From the NCBI GenBank assembly GCA_046350555.1, contig JAXMAF010000024.1, positions 17,853 to 81,852 of the forward strand: a stretch of DNA of 64,000 bases, in the 5' to 3' direction. How positions within the stretch are numbered: position 1 is the stretch's first letter; every line of letters begins with the position of its first letter. Of this stretch, positions 27,462 to 36,584 are shown one piece after another. Under the pieces are notes generated by a model that saw nothing but the letters and a program-made list of their open reading frames with translations, had not been told where the DNA came from and did not search any database. Source of the DNA: JAXMAF01 sp046350555 (lineage in GTDB: Bacteria > Planctomycetota > Phycisphaerae > Phycisphaerales > SM1A02). The translations under genes were made by a program, and so were the position numbers.

Positions 27462-27587
27462 CGACGGCTCCTCCGACCAGCCCGGGAGGGCGTGACGAAC
27501 GACGTCGTCGTTTCGTCCGCCCGTCCGAGACGATCGTTCGAAGGACGGCTTGAGATTCGGCAGGAATCCGCTTCGCATCGCGCCATC

Positions 27588-27620
27588 GCCACGACGTGCC
27601 CGGAGGGGACACGTCGTGGC
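27588..27620. terminator. Hairpin between convergent genes
   Basis: GCCACGACGTG (27588-27598) and CACGTCGTGGC (27610-27620) form a perfect 11-bp stem with an 11-nt loop. It lies between the beta-helix gene and the convergent receiver gene. No T-run. Confidence 0.55.
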
Positions 27621-27738
27621 CGAGGGCGACGGGCGAGGCGGATTCCTGCGTTTCCGCGGAGCCGCGCCGCGCTCGCCGTCCCGTCGCGTCCCGGGCGATG
27701 AATCGGCGCGACTCGATCGGGCACCGGCGCCGGGGCGA

Positions 27739-28131
27739 TCACTTCCGGCCGCAGACGTCCGCAACGGCCTTGGCGATCCGATCGGGGTCGGCGCTCTTGC
27801 CGAGAAACGCATCGGCGCCGGCCGCGCGGGCGAGCCGCACCGTCTCCGCATCGTCGTACCCGCTGAAGGCGATCACCTTCAGCGGTGCGCCCCGGGCCCG
27901 GAGTTCCCGCAGGGCCTCCAGCGGATCCACGCCCGGCATCGTGAGGTCGAGCAGCATGACATCGGGACGCTGCGCAAGCACGGTCTCCACGATCAGGTCG
28001 CTGGCGTCGATCCATCCGATCGACTCGATCGTGGGATGTTCCTCGAAGCTCATGTGCACGGCCATCGCCAGGTCGGCGTTGTCGTCGACGACGAGGAGGG
28101 TGATGCGCGTGCCGGTCGATTCGTTCGTCAT
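27739..28131 (-). CDS. Single-domain response regulator (CheY-like receiver)
   Basis: 130 aa, one receiver domain: acidic pocket LLVVDDNADLA, phospho-acceptor Asp in VMLLDLTMPG, Ser/Thr switch VIAFSGY and the conserved Lys in AFLGKSAD. No output domain. Its ATG (28131-28129) overlaps the stop of the hybrid kinase upstream as ATGA, so the two are translationally coupled and this is very likely a phosphorelay partner of that kinase. Confidence 0.92.
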   Translation of the reverse strand: MTNESTGTRITLLVVDDNADLAMAVHMSFEEHPTIESIGWIDASDLIVETVLAQRPDVMLLDLTMPGVDPLEALRELRARGAPLKVIAFSGYDDAETVRLARAAGADAFLGKSADPDRIAKAVADVCGRK

Positions 28132-30383
28132 GCGCGCCGTCCGTTTCCGTCGGTCGCGACCACCTTCGCCAACCGGGCCACGGCGGCGACAAGGTCGGCG
28201 GGCTCGACCGGCTTGGCGAGATGGAGGTCGTATCCCGCGGCGATGGCCCGATGTCGATCCTCGGGCCGTGCCAGCGCCGAGAGCGCGATGGCGGGCATCG
28301 TGCGGCCGGTCGCCAGCTCGATCTCGCGGACCTCGCGAATGAGATCCACGCCGTCGCAGTCGGGCATGCCGATGTCCGAGACGATCATGTCCGGCGCCGC
28401 GGTGCCAACGGCGCGCAGCGCCTCGCTCGCGGAGCCGGCGGCGATCGGATGGGCGCCGCGGTCGGCCAGCAGGCGCGAGACCAGCTCGCGGGCGTCGCGG
28501 TTGTCGTCCACGACCAGCACCCGGAGCCCGTCGAGGCGAGGCATGGCGCCTTCGTGCGAACTCGACGCGCCGTTGGCGCTTCGCGGGACGAGCACGGCGA
28601 TGGGCAGCACCACGATGAACGTCGCGCCGCGCCCGACTCCGGGGCTCCGCACCTCGACGCCTCCGCCGTGAAGCTCCACGAGGTGCCTGACGATCGCCAG
28701 CCCCAGTCCGAGGCCGCCATGCCGGCGGGTCGTCGATCCGTCGGCCTGGCGGAACCGGTCGAAGACGAGGGGAAGGAACTCGGGCGCGATGCCTTGCCCG
28801 GTGTCGGCGACGACGAGTCGGAACGAGGAGCCGCATCGCTCGAGCGAAACGTCGACGTGTCCCCCGCGCGGCGTGAACTTGATGGCGTTGGAGACCAGGT
28901 TCCACGCGATCTGCTGGATGCGGTTGGGATCGGCCGCGATGGGCGGAGCATCCGGGGGAAGCGACGCCTCCAGCGTGACGCCCTTCGCGTTCGCCGCGGG
29001 GCGGATCGTCTCGAGCGCCGCGGCGACGATCGCGGCGAGATCGACGTCCTGCAACTCGAGGCGCAGCTTGCCCTCCATGGCGCGGCTCATGTCGAGCAGG
29101 TCCTCGACCAGCCGCGCCTGGGTCCTGGCGTTGCGCTCGATGACATCGAGTCCCTGATGAAGCGTCGCGGCATCGTGGCTGCCCTGAAGGATGCGCGTCC
29201 AGCCCAGCACGGCGTTGAGCGGCGTGCGCAGCTCGTGGGAGACGGTTGCGACGAACTCGTCCTTCAGCCGGCTCGCGCGCTCCGCCTCGCTGCGCGCGGA
29301 GCGCTCGGCGACGAGCAGCGCCTCGCGATCGTCGGCGAGCCGCTTCTGGTCCTCGATGTCGGTCGACGTGCCGAACCAACGGACGATCGCGCCGTCGGAC
29401 CCGCGCAGCGCCACGGCGCGGGACATGAACCAGCGATGGGCGCCGGCGTCGGCCGACCGCAGTCGGTGCTCCGCCTGGAACGGCTCGCCCGTCTCCAGGC
29501 AATGCTGCCATCGGCGCCGCGTCGCCACCGCATCGTCGGGATGGACACGATCCCTCCAATCGGATGGCTTCCCGGCCGAACGGTCGATGCCCGTGTACTC
29601 GTGCCACCGCTCGTTGAAGTAGTCCGGGACGCCGTTCGCGTCGGTGGTCCACACGATCTGGGGCATGCTGTTGGCGATCTCGGAGAAGTCCCGCTCGCGG
29701 ACGCGGAGCGCAACCTGCGCGGCCTCGCGATCGGCGCTCTCCCGCTCGAGCTGCTGCCGGCGTCGGCCGGTCTCGAAGTTGACGAGTGCCGCGATGCCGG
29801 CGAGCGCGACCGCGATGGCGATGGCGGCGCCCACGACTGTGTAGCTCGTGTCGCGCGCCTTCGCCGCGGTGGCGCCATGGGCCGCAAGGAGCATGTCCTC
29901 GGTCCGCTCCATCTCGTCGGCGATGCTGTGGAACTCATCCATGATCTGCTTGCCGCGCAGCGTTCCCGACGACGTCATCGCCTCCTCGCGCTGACCCATC
30001 GCGGTGAGCCTGACACGGCTGTCCAGCAGCGCGAGGCGGCGCTCGGCGAAGTCGCGCAGGCGATCGGCCCGCTCGACCTGTCTTGGATCGTCGAGCACGA
30101 GATCGCGCACGGAATTGACGGCCAGGGGGGCCTCCCGCGCGGCCAGCTCGAAGGGTTCGAGGAAGGCCGGGTCGCCGGTGAGCACGAACCCCCGGGCGTT
30201 GGCCTCCGCCTGGGTGAGCTGCCAGACCGATCGATCGATCGTGCGAAGCACGTGATAGGTGCGTTCGACCTGCCTGGTCGCCGTCGCGAGGGCGTTGAGG
30301 CGACTGAACGCCACGACGCCGACGCACAGCAGCGCCGCGATGATCGCGACGAAGACGACGTTCCAGAGGTTGTCGAGACGCAT
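28128..30383 (-). CDS. Hybrid sensor histidine kinase (CHASE3-like sensor, PAS, HisKA, HATPase, receiver)
   Basis: 751 aa from the ATG at 30383, chosen for GGGAG 7 nt upstream; ATGs at 30389 and 30401 are alternatives. Two membrane segments (VVFVAIIAALLCVGVVAF and VVGAAIAIAVALAGIAALV) enclose an extracytoplasmic helical domain with FVLTGDPAFLEPF, the mark of CHASE3. A PAS/PAC domain follows (MPQIVWTTDANGVPDYFN, WHEYTG). The dimerisation box is VSHELRTPLNAVLG with His383; the ATPase has NLVSNAIKFTP, DTGQGIAPE and GGLGLGLAI. The C-terminal receiver has VVDDNRDA and VSDIGMPD. All catalytic motifs are intact. It senses an unknown periplasmic signal; divergent from the LuxR-type regulator. Confidence 0.93.
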   Translation of the reverse strand: MRLDNLWNVVFVAIIAALLCVGVVAFSRLNALATATRQVERTYHVLRTIDRSVWQLTQAEANARGFVLTGDPAFLEPFELAAREAPLAVNSVRDLVLDDPRQVERADRLRDFAERRLALLDSRVRLTAMGQREEAMTSSGTLRGKQIMDEFHSIADEMERTEDMLLAAHGATAAKARDTSYTVVGAAIAIAVALAGIAALVNFETGRRRQQLERESADREAAQVALRVRERDFSEIANSMPQIVWTTDANGVPDYFNERWHEYTGIDRSAGKPSDWRDRVHPDDAVATRRRWQHCLETGEPFQAEHRLRSADAGAHRWFMSRAVALRGSDGAIVRWFGTSTDIEDQKRLADDREALLVAERSARSEAERASRLKDEFVATVSHELRTPLNAVLGWTRILQGSHDAATLHQGLDVIERNARTQARLVEDLLDMSRAMEGKLRLELQDVDLAAIVAAALETIRPAANAKGVTLEASLPPDAPPIAADPNRIQQIAWNLVSNAIKFTPRGGHVDVSLERCGSSFRLVVADTGQGIAPEFLPLVFDRFRQADGSTTRRHGGLGLGLAIVRHLVELHGGGVEVRSPGVGRGATFIVVLPIAVLVPRSANGASSSHEGAMPRLDGLRVLVVDDNRDARELVSRLLADRGAHPIAAGSASEALRAVGTAAPDMIVSDIGMPDCDGVDLIREVREIELATGRTMPAIALSALARPEDRHRAIAAGYDLHLAKPVEPADLVAAVARLAKVVATDGNGRRA

Positions 30384-30642
30384 CGACATGCTCCCGATCA
30401 TCTTCCGCGGGGCCTCGCTCGCCGTGGCCGTCCGGATCCGCGAGGCGCCGACGCGCACCTCGTCACCAACGCGCATCGCCTCGGCTACCCTCTTGCGACG
30501 CGCACGTGCGTCATTGTCGGAGGCATCGACGCGGGGGAGTAGAGGCATTCGCCTGATTCGTGGCCTCTTCCCGCCGCCTCCGTTCGCGTCCGCCGCTTCC
30601 GGGGGCCTTGGTCGACCACACCGTTTCGATGGGGTCGTCCCC

Positions 30643-31287
30643 ATGCCCCTTCCGATTCGAATCCTCTGCGTCGACGACCACGACCTCATCGTGGAGGGTC
30701 TGGCTGCGCGGATCTCCATGGAGCGCGACCTGGAGTTCTGCGGTCGTCTCTCGACCGCGGACGACCTGGTCGCGACGACCGTGCGGATGCGCCCCGACGT
30801 CGTGCTGATCGACCTCGAGATGCCCGGCTGCTCACCGATGGACGCCATGGCCGATGCGCTGCGGCTTGTGCCGCGAACCTGTTTCGTCGTGCTCAGCGCC
30901 CACGTCCGCGACATCAACATCGCCGCGGCGCTCGAACGCGGTGCGGTCGGGTATTTCTCGAAGTCCGATCCCCCGGCCGCGATCTTCGCTGGATTGCGCA
31001 CCGTCACCGCGGGTCGGCAGGCGTTCGGGGCGGTCGTCGCGGAGCGGATCGCCGCCAATCCCACGAACCTCGCTCGGCCCGTGCCCATGGCACGGCTCAG
31101 CCGACGCGAACTCGAGGTGTTGCGCCTCATCGGCCGCGGGATGTCGCGGGCCGACATCGCCAGGGAACTCGCTCGCGCCACCAAGACGATCGACGCCCAC
31201 CACACGTCGATCATGCGGAAGCTTGACATCCACGATCGCGCCGAGCTGACCCGCTACGCGATCCGCGAGGGCCTGGTGGAGGCGTAG
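30643..31287 (+). CDS. NarL/LuxR-family response regulator
   Basis: 214 aa. N-terminal receiver with RILCVDDHDLIVEGL, phospho-Asp in VVLIDLEMPG and Lys in YFSKSDPP; C-terminal LuxR-type helix-turn-helix with LSRRELEVLRLIGRGMSR, ADIARELARATKTIDAH and HTSIMRKL. It should bind DNA once phosphorylated. Divergently arranged with the hybrid kinase gene, with about 260 nt between the starts, which suggests that it controls or is controlled by that kinase; the pairing is inference. Confidence 0.93.
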   Translation: MPLPIRILCVDDHDLIVEGLAARISMERDLEFCGRLSTADDLVATTVRMRPDVVLIDLEMPGCSPMDAMADALRLVPRTCFVVLSAHVRDINIAAALERGAVGYFSKSDPPAAIFAGLRTVTAGRQAFGAVVAERIAANPTNLARPVPMARLSRRELEVLRLIGRGMSRADIARELARATKTIDAHHTSIMRKLDIHDRAELTRYAIREGLVEA

Positions 31288-31642
31288 GGAGTTGCTTCGG
31301 AACTCCTGCTAGGCCCGCAAAATGAGGCGAACGCCTCATCGGCGCGGCGGGCGGCGGGCGTTAGCTTGACGCCGTCTTGTTCGCTTGAGCGAGGAGTCGC
31401 GCAGGCGGTGCTCCCGACCAGCGCAGGCGTGTCGGTTGCGTCCGGCACGGTCGCTGCCTTTGTCCACCGGGGGGCGGGTGCACCGAATTCGAGGCTGAAC
31501 GACCACTCTCACCGCATCGCGGCCACCACGTTTCATCGCCGCAATGTGTCCCACGCATGAATGAGAGGCGTTCGTCTCCGGTTGCTGGCTTCGGTCCTGG
31601 AGGGTCCGAATCGAAGCCAGTCGCGCGGCTTGCAAGGAGATC
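31288..31642 (+). ncRNA. Candidate structured RNA or long leader upstream of an orphan terminator
   Basis: 355 nt with no convincing gene, ending in a classical intrinsic terminator. It contains GAGGCGAACGCCTC, and a stem CTGGCTTCG (31585-31593) / CGAAGCCAG (31612-31620) just before the terminator. It matches no RNA family that I can recall (not tmRNA, RNase P, SRP or 6S). It could instead be a long 3' UTR of the LuxR-type gene. Confidence 0.3.
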
Positions 31643-31676
31643 GGCTGGCTCCCTCGCGGGAGCCAGCCGGTTTTTT
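31643..31676 (+). terminator. Strong intrinsic terminator with T6
   Basis: GGCTGGCTCCC (31643-31653), loop TCGC, GGGAGCCAGCC (31658-31668), then GG and six T. The clearest Rho-independent terminator in the window, 355 nt after the nearest gene on this strand. Confidence 0.9.
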
Positions 31677-31786
31677 GGCGGCAGAGCAGGCGACGCCGGA
31701 ACGACCGATCCAGGGACGACATAGAGTCGTGCTCCGGTCCTGATCCGCGGCGCGTTCCGTTGGACTGACCGTGCAGCCCAGCCTCG

Positions 31787-31854
31787 GTCGCGAGCACTGG
31801 GTCGCGAGCACTGGGTCGCGAGCACTGGGTCGCGAGTACTGGATCGCGAGCCAT
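31787..31854 (+). repeat. 14-nt tandem repeat upstream of a small gene
   Basis: GTCGCGAGCACTGG occurs three times exactly, a fourth time with one change (GTCGCGAGTACTGG), then degenerates to ATCGCGAGCC. The array ends 35 nt before the next chosen start. Confidence 0.9.
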
Positions 31855-31888
31855 GCAATCCGCGCGTCGCACGGCAACTCGGTACCCC

Positions 31889-32257
31889 ATGCAATCCGAG
31901 CACCCCGAGTCGCCCCTGCCCGCATCCGACGGGCGCACCTCCAAGGAACGCTTCGACGCCCACGTCGAGGACGGCCGGCGGGCGAACATCGACGCGAGTC
32001 TCGATGGGGGGCTCGACGCAGGCGTCGAGGGGGCGCGAGGTCCGGCGCCGGGCGGCGAACGGAGCGCGGACGCGCCGACGGAGACGCGATCGCGCGTCGC
32101 GCACGACCTGACGAACGCCGTGTTCGCGGGAAGGCTTCGCCTCGATGCGCTGCGCGCAGCGTCGGCCGATGGCGCGATGTCCGCGCATCTCGATGCCCTC
32201 GCCGCGTGCCTCGATCGCGTGCAGGCGGTCGCCAACGAGCTGCGGGGCCGCGGCTGA
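31889..32257 (+). CDS. Small protein with a HisKA-like helix, function unknown
   Basis: 122 aa from the ATG at 31889; an ATG at 31853 in the same frame sits on a direct repeat (CCATGCAATCCG occurs at 31851 and 31887). The first two thirds are acidic and low-complexity. The end, SRVAHDLTNAVFAGRLRLD followed by a second amphipathic helix, resembles the phospho-acceptor helical pair of sensor kinases (HDLxN), but no ATPase domain follows. It could be a phosphotransfer-type protein or a remnant. Codon pattern is consistent with a gene; no family recognised. Confidence 0.45.
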   Translation: MQSEHPESPLPASDGRTSKERFDAHVEDGRRANIDASLDGGLDAGVEGARGPAPGGERSADAPTETRSRVAHDLTNAVFAGRLRLDALRAASADGAMSAHLDALAACLDRVQAVANELRGRG

Positions 32258-32358
32258 CCAACGATCGCGGGCGATGCCGGACCGCGCCGCGACCGGTTCC
32301 CCCGACGATCGCCCTGCCTCGACGATCGACGATCACGGCGCGCGATCCGTGGCATGCC

Positions 32359-32404
32359 GCGAGAATTGAATCGCGCGAGAATAGAATCGCGAGAGAATAG
32401 ATCC
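32359..32404 (+). repeat. 16-nt tandem repeat, three units, AT-richer
   Basis: Units GCGAGAATTGAATC, GCGCGAGAATAGAATC and GCGAGAGAATAGATCC. This is one of few AT-rich patches nearby and lies just ahead of the 32440 operon, so it may overlap its promoter. Confidence 0.6.
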
Positions 32405-32439
32405 GAGCCGTTTCATCGCATCCCACGGAGAGTCGCCCG

Positions 32440-32700
32440 ATGACCAGATCCGATCCAGCCGCCGACCTCGAATCGCTCAAGGCGGATCTCGCCGCCCTGC
32501 GCGACGACCTCGCGAGCCTGTCGAAGTCCTTCCTGGGACAGGGCGCCGACTCGGCTCGCGCCGCCAAGAGCGCCGTGGAGGAGAGGGTCGGGCGCGCCGC
32601 GGACAGCATCGAGCAGTTCGTCGAGGAGCGCCCCTTCACCACGGTGCTCATCGCCTTCGGCGCCGGCATGTTGGCCGCCTCCATCCTGCGGCGGCGGTGA
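32440..32700 (+). CDS. DUF883/ElaB-like membrane-anchored protein
   Basis: 86 aa. An N-terminal amphipathic helix (DLESLKADLAALRDDLASL) is followed by further helix and a C-terminal segment ERPFTTVLIAFGAGMLAASILRRR, the layout of ElaB/YqjD proteins, which bind the inner membrane by their C-terminus and have been linked to ribosome association in stationary phase in E. coli. GGAGAG lies about 9 nt before the start. First gene of a three-gene operon of small membrane proteins (gaps 4 and 24 nt), matching the yqjD-yqjE-yqjK arrangement. Confidence 0.8.
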   Translation: MTRSDPAADLESLKADLAALRDDLASLSKSFLGQGADSARAAKSAVEERVGRAADSIEQFVEERPFTTVLIAFGAGMLAASILRRR

Positions 32701-32704
32701 CGCG

Positions 32705-32989
32705 ATGGGCGCCATCGTCAACCTGCTCCTGCGCGTGACCGACCTGGTCGAGGCCGAGGGCCGCGTGGCCAGAAAGGCGGTCGGCGACGTCGCCCTCGGC
32801 GTGGCGATCCTCGTCACCGCGTGCGTGCTTGCCGGGCTGGCGTGCATCGCCGGCGCGGGCGCACTCTTCTTCGTGCTGGCGAATGTCCTGCCGCCGGCCG
32901 GTGCCCTGGGCATCGTGGGCCTCGTCTTCGCGCTGGCGGGGTGGGCGGTGGCGGCGACGGGCCTTCGAATGGTCCGTCCCCGCAGGTGA
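32705..32989 (+). CDS. Holin-X/YqjE-like integral membrane protein
   Basis: 94 aa. Short N-terminal helix (LRVTDLVEAEGRVARKAVGD) then two hydrophobic segments (ALGVAILVTACVLAGLACI and LGIVGLVFALAGWAVAATG), as in the putative holin-X/phage holin superfamily III and YqjE proteins. Starts 4 nt after the DUF883-like gene, so translation is probably coupled. Confidence 0.75.
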   Translation: MGAIVNLLLRVTDLVEAEGRVARKAVGDVALGVAILVTACVLAGLACIAGAGALFFVLANVLPPAGALGIVGLVFALAGWAVAATGLRMVRPRR

Positions 32990-33013
32990 ACGGGGTCCGG
33001 AGGAAGGGCAGCC

Positions 33014-33292
33014 ATGGGGCCGACGAGCCACACCGTGGACCCGAGCGACGACGATCCTTCCGCGGAAGTCGCCCGGGCGAAGGCGGCGCTGCGGCTGCTG
33101 GGAGCACCGGCGCGCGACTCGGCGGCGCGCGTGGCGATGGCTTCGCTTGGCGCCGCGGTCGCGGGGGCGGCGTTCGTTCGTTCACCGTGGTTCCGGCACC
33201 GGACCCTGCACTTGGCCCGCCATGCGCTCGTCGCCGGCGCCCGGATCGCGGCGTTTCGATTCGTGGCGAGCCGCGCGCGGCGGCGGTCGTGA
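33014..33292 (+). CDS. Small basic protein, third gene of the membrane operon
   Basis: 92 aa. An acidic start (DPSDDDPSAEVARAKAALRLL), a moderately hydrophobic middle (AMASLGAAVAGAAFV) and a strongly basic end (ASRARRRS). No family is recognised by sequence. It begins 24 nt after the holin-like gene and corresponds by position to YqjK of the enterobacterial operon. A terminator follows. Confidence 0.6.
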   Translation: MGPTSHTVDPSDDDPSAEVARAKAALRLLGAPARDSAARVAMASLGAAVAGAAFVRSPWFRHRTLHLARHALVAGARIAAFRFVASRARRRS

Positions 33293-33341
33293 TGGTCGCG
33301 CGCCCCGTGCGACCGCGCGCAATCGATTCGACAAGACGAAC

Positions 33342-33378
33342 AGGCGGGCGCCGACATGCCGTCGGCGCCCGCCTTGGT
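33342..33378. terminator. Hairpin terminator between convergent transcription units
   Basis: AGGCGGGCGCCGAC (33342-33355), loop ATGCC, GTCGGCGCCCGCCT (33361-33374), then TGGTTTTC. Ends the small membrane operon and can also serve the convergent metalloprotease gene. Confidence 0.8.
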
Positions 33379-33445
33379 TTTCAAGGCCCCTTGACGGACC
33401 GAGGCGGCCTGCGGTCGCCTCGATCCGTCTCATCCACGATTCCCG

Positions 33446-36403
33446 TCAGACCTTCGTGTCGCGCACGCGCACCACGTTCATGGCGCGCTCGATCCGCTCC
33501 TTGAGGTCCATCAGGTGCGCCTTCGAGTAGTCGTCCAGCTTGCGGTCGGACTTGAGGATCTCGCCGAGCTTCGTGCCAAGCTCGTTGAGGTGCATCATCG
33601 CGAGCGTGCGGATCGGTCGCGGCATCGACCCCGAATCCGAGAGCGCCAGCGAGATGAGCCGGTCGGTGGCGATCGACTGGAGGTTGCGCCGGACGCTCGA
33701 GAGCGCCGGCGAGCGGTTGCTGAATCCCTTGTCGCCTGGCGCCGGCGGCGCGAGGTCGCGGTACACGGCGTCGCTCACGGTCCGGAAGAGCTCCGGCAGC
33801 GTCAGCTCGTCCTGGTCGGCGGGCTTGCGCAGCTCGTTGTCGTAGACGCGGCCGAGCGTGCCCGGATTGAGCAGGTAGAGCATCGCGAAGGACTGCACCT
33901 GCCCGATGCGGTCGTGGATCGAGAAGACCTCGTCCGACGACCGCATGTTGCCCCAGTGCCGCTGCTTGTCGGTGACGAGCTTGCTGAGCACCTCGGGGCG
34001 CAGGTCGAACGCCTTGTCGTCGAAGGCGTTGTCGACGATGAACCGGAGCGCCTCGCGCTGCTTGGCGACGGGCGTCGGCGAGAGCGGCTCGCGACCGTCG
34101 GGCGTTCCCTTGCGGTCGCGGTTGACCTCGACGCCGCCGAGGTAGCGGCTCGCCACGCGCAGGGCGCCGAGCTGCTCTCCGAGAAGCTGTTCGTAGCCCT
34201 GCCGCAGGAGGTACCACGGCTGGCCGTCCTCGACGGCCTTGTCGAGCAGCTTGGCGCGCATCGTGTTCACCAGGGCGATCCGCGTCTTGGCCCAGTCGAG
34301 CGGTTCGGCGCTGAGCTCCCACGTGGCCACGAGCGGATCGGGTCCGCCGTTGTCCTCGTCGGTGGCGAACTGGAGCTCGCGCTTCGACGACTCCTTGCCC
34401 AGCTCCTTGAGTCGCGCCTCGTCGGTCGTGTAGCCGTACTCGATCGCCCAGTAGTCGTACGGTCCGATCGTGACCGGCATCCACTCGCCGCGCGGGCTGT
34501 CGGCTGTCGGCGGCACGTAGATCGGCACGTAGTCCATGACCGATCCGACCGACGGCTGTCCCTTGCGCTTGAGGTACTCGTCCATCGAGAGCCACGAGCT
34601 CGCCTTGAAGTTGTGGCGCAGTCCGAGCGTGTGGCCGACCTCGTGGCAGGTGATGTACTTGAGGATCGTGCCGAGGTACTCCTCGGGGGCGCCGTCGAGC
34701 ATCGGCACGGCGGGCTTCTTCGGGGCCGGCGCGGGTGGCGTGTCGCCGGCGGCCGGAGGACTGCCCGACGGGACGGGCGGCGCCGGCGGATCGCCTGCGG
34801 CCGCGCTGCCGTTTCCGCCGAACATCTCGTCGCCCATCAGGCGCATCGCGAGCCCGGCGGTCTGCATCTGGAGCGCGCAACCCATCGCGCACGAGCAGGC
34901 GAGGTTCTGCTGCACGACCCGGCTCAGCAGCCGCATCCGCGGCATGGGCAGTGGATCGCCAAGGAGCGTCGCCTTCTGCTCGTCGGTCAGGTCGGGATCG
35001 GCCTGGACCTCGCTGCGCATCGGATCGGGATGCTCACCGACGAGCATCGGATCCCACGAGGGGTTCTCCTTGATCCACGCCTTCGCCTTCGGGTCGAGCC
35101 CGTCGAGGCCGTAGGCGGCGATCATCGACTTGAACTGAAGCGCGTAGTTCTTCAGCATCGAGTCGTCGAAGATGATGTCCGCGTCGAGGATCTGGCCGGT
35201 CTCCGGATTGACGCGGCTCGGTCCCATCGCGAACGGGGTCTCCGAGGAGATCCAGCGGAAGAAGTTGTAGCGGACGTCCTCGGGGTTGATGTCCATGAAC
35301 GCGCCGGTCTGGGCGTCCTGCTGGCGCACCTCCATGGCGTCGAGGATGCCGATCTTCGCGAACGCCTTGTTCCACTCGAGGATGCCGTCGCGCACGTAGC
35401 GGCGGTAGCGCACCGGCACGGTGTGCTCGATGTAGAAGACGATCGGCTCGGCGGGCGGGCTCATCGCCAGCGATGGATCGCGCTTCTGGAGGTTCCAGCG
35501 GTTGATGAAGCGGGTGAACTGGTTCCCGCCGGGCTCGTTCTTGGTGAAGTCCTTGAAGACCGTGAGGAAGTAGCCGATGCGCTCGTCCGCCTCGCGCGGC
35601 TTGTAGTCGGTCTTCGGGATCGCGCTGATCGAGTAGTGCAGCGTGACCATCTCGCCGCCGGCCGTGCCGGGCATTCCGAGAAGGGGGTTGCCCGGCGTTC
35701 CACCCATCGGCATCGTGATGGGGATCTCGAGGTTCTGCGGGAAGGCCTTCACGTTGCCGACCGTCGCCAGCGCCGCGTTGCCCTGCATGCCGGTGAAGAT
35801 CCTCGAGTTCTTCACGAGCAGGTCGTCGAGGTCGATCACGGGACGGTTGCCCGGCGCCATCGAGACGATCTTCGCGGAGGTCACGACGCGGTCCGAGTAC
35901 GTTCGCTCGACCGCGCTGCGCAGCTCGGCGTCCTGCTTGCCGCCGCGCGCCTGCTGCTGGAGATTGGGCTCCATGAGCACGAGCTGATCGTCGATGCGCC
36001 TCCAGTAGCCGTAGAGGTCGTTCCACTGGAACCCGGTCTGGCGGTTGCCACCGGCGATCGACGTCGCGATGAAGATGCGCTGTCCCTCGAACCTCGCCGG
36101 CAGCACCGCGAGCATCTCGCCCTTCTGCTTGTTCACGTAGAGGTCGTAGAGCGACGCCTGTCCATCGGCGGTGGAGACGACCTTCTCATAGTCCTTGCTG
36201 ACCTGCTCGAAGGGCGGGAACTCGGGCTTCTTGCCCGATGGGGCCTCGCCGCCGCCCGGAGCCGCACCCGGAGGTGGACCGCCCGGCCCCGGCGCGGGGC
36301 TCGGTGGTGGCGGGGCGTTCTGGGCGAGCGCGAGGCCTGCGACGGCGCCGACGAGCACGACGGCCGCAAGCCGGCCGGCAAGGGCGGGCGTGGGTTTGAA
36401 CAT
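33446..36403 (-). CDS. Secreted zinc-dependent metalloprotease (DUF5117/DUF4953 type)
   Basis: 985 aa from the ATG at 36403, with AGGAG 8 nt upstream. A signal peptide (LAAVVLVGAVAGLALAQ) is followed by a Pro/Gly-rich linker (about residues 28-55). The body matches large secreted zincin-type proteins: LYDLYVNKQKGEMLAVLP, VPVRYRRYVRDGILEWNKAF, IIFDDSMLKNYA, and the catalytic motif HEVGHTLGLRH with His587, Glu588, His591 and His597. An Ala/Pro-rich insertion (about residues 515-565) and a Cys cluster (NLACSCAMGCALQ) lie just before the active site. The C-terminal part is helical and has no motif I know. The active site is intact, so it is probably an active exoprotein; substrate unknown. Confidence 0.88.
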   Translation of the reverse strand: MFKPTPALAGRLAAVVLVGAVAGLALAQNAPPPPSPAPGPGGPPPGAAPGGGEAPSGKKPEFPPFEQVSKDYEKVVSTADGQASLYDLYVNKQKGEMLAVLPARFEGQRIFIATSIAGGNRQTGFQWNDLYGYWRRIDDQLVLMEPNLQQQARGGKQDAELRSAVERTYSDRVVTSAKIVSMAPGNRPVIDLDDLLVKNSRIFTGMQGNAALATVGNVKAFPQNLEIPITMPMGGTPGNPLLGMPGTAGGEMVTLHYSISAIPKTDYKPREADERIGYFLTVFKDFTKNEPGGNQFTRFINRWNLQKRDPSLAMSPPAEPIVFYIEHTVPVRYRRYVRDGILEWNKAFAKIGILDAMEVRQQDAQTGAFMDINPEDVRYNFFRWISSETPFAMGPSRVNPETGQILDADIIFDDSMLKNYALQFKSMIAAYGLDGLDPKAKAWIKENPSWDPMLVGEHPDPMRSEVQADPDLTDEQKATLLGDPLPMPRMRLLSRVVQQNLACSCAMGCALQMQTAGLAMRLMGDEMFGGNGSAAAGDPPAPPVPSGSPPAAGDTPPAPAPKKPAVPMLDGAPEEYLGTILKYITCHEVGHTLGLRHNFKASSWLSMDEYLKRKGQPSVGSVMDYVPIYVPPTADSPRGEWMPVTIGPYDYWAIEYGYTTDEARLKELGKESSKRELQFATDEDNGGPDPLVATWELSAEPLDWAKTRIALVNTMRAKLLDKAVEDGQPWYLLRQGYEQLLGEQLGALRVASRYLGGVEVNRDRKGTPDGREPLSPTPVAKQREALRFIVDNAFDDKAFDLRPEVLSKLVTDKQRHWGNMRSSDEVFSIHDRIGQVQSFAMLYLLNPGTLGRVYDNELRKPADQDELTLPELFRTVSDAVYRDLAPPAPGDKGFSNRSPALSSVRRNLQSIATDRLISLALSDSGSMPRPIRTLAMMHLNELGTKLGEILKSDRKLDDYSKAHLMDLKERIERAMNVVRVRDTKV

Positions 36404-36552
36404 GTGCGAGCTCCTGGGAACGCGCCGCGTGCGTGACGAAGGTGACGAAACGAACCGGCGGCGTCGGGTGGTTGCGGGAGTACCAGCGTATCCGGCGGAG
36501 GATGCAGGTGCAGGTGGCAACCGCCCGTGCGAAGGGCGTTCTCGTCGCGATC

Positions 36553-36584
36553 GCCGCTCGCGCATGCACGCATGCGCGAGCGGC
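36553..36584. repeat. Perfect 14-bp palindromic hairpin between divergent genes
   Basis: GCCGCTCGCGCATG (36553-36566), loop CACG, CATGCGCGAGCGGC (36571-36584). It lies in the 387-nt divergent gap between the metalloprotease and the zinc-ribbon gene, so it is not a gene-end terminator. The rest of that gap shows no gene. Confidence 0.7.

Noticed and set aside
33515..36436. 973-aa plus-strand frame opposite the metalloprotease
   Set aside because: Antisense shadow caused by high G+C; the minus strand has HEVGHTLGLRH, a signal peptide and a ribosome site.
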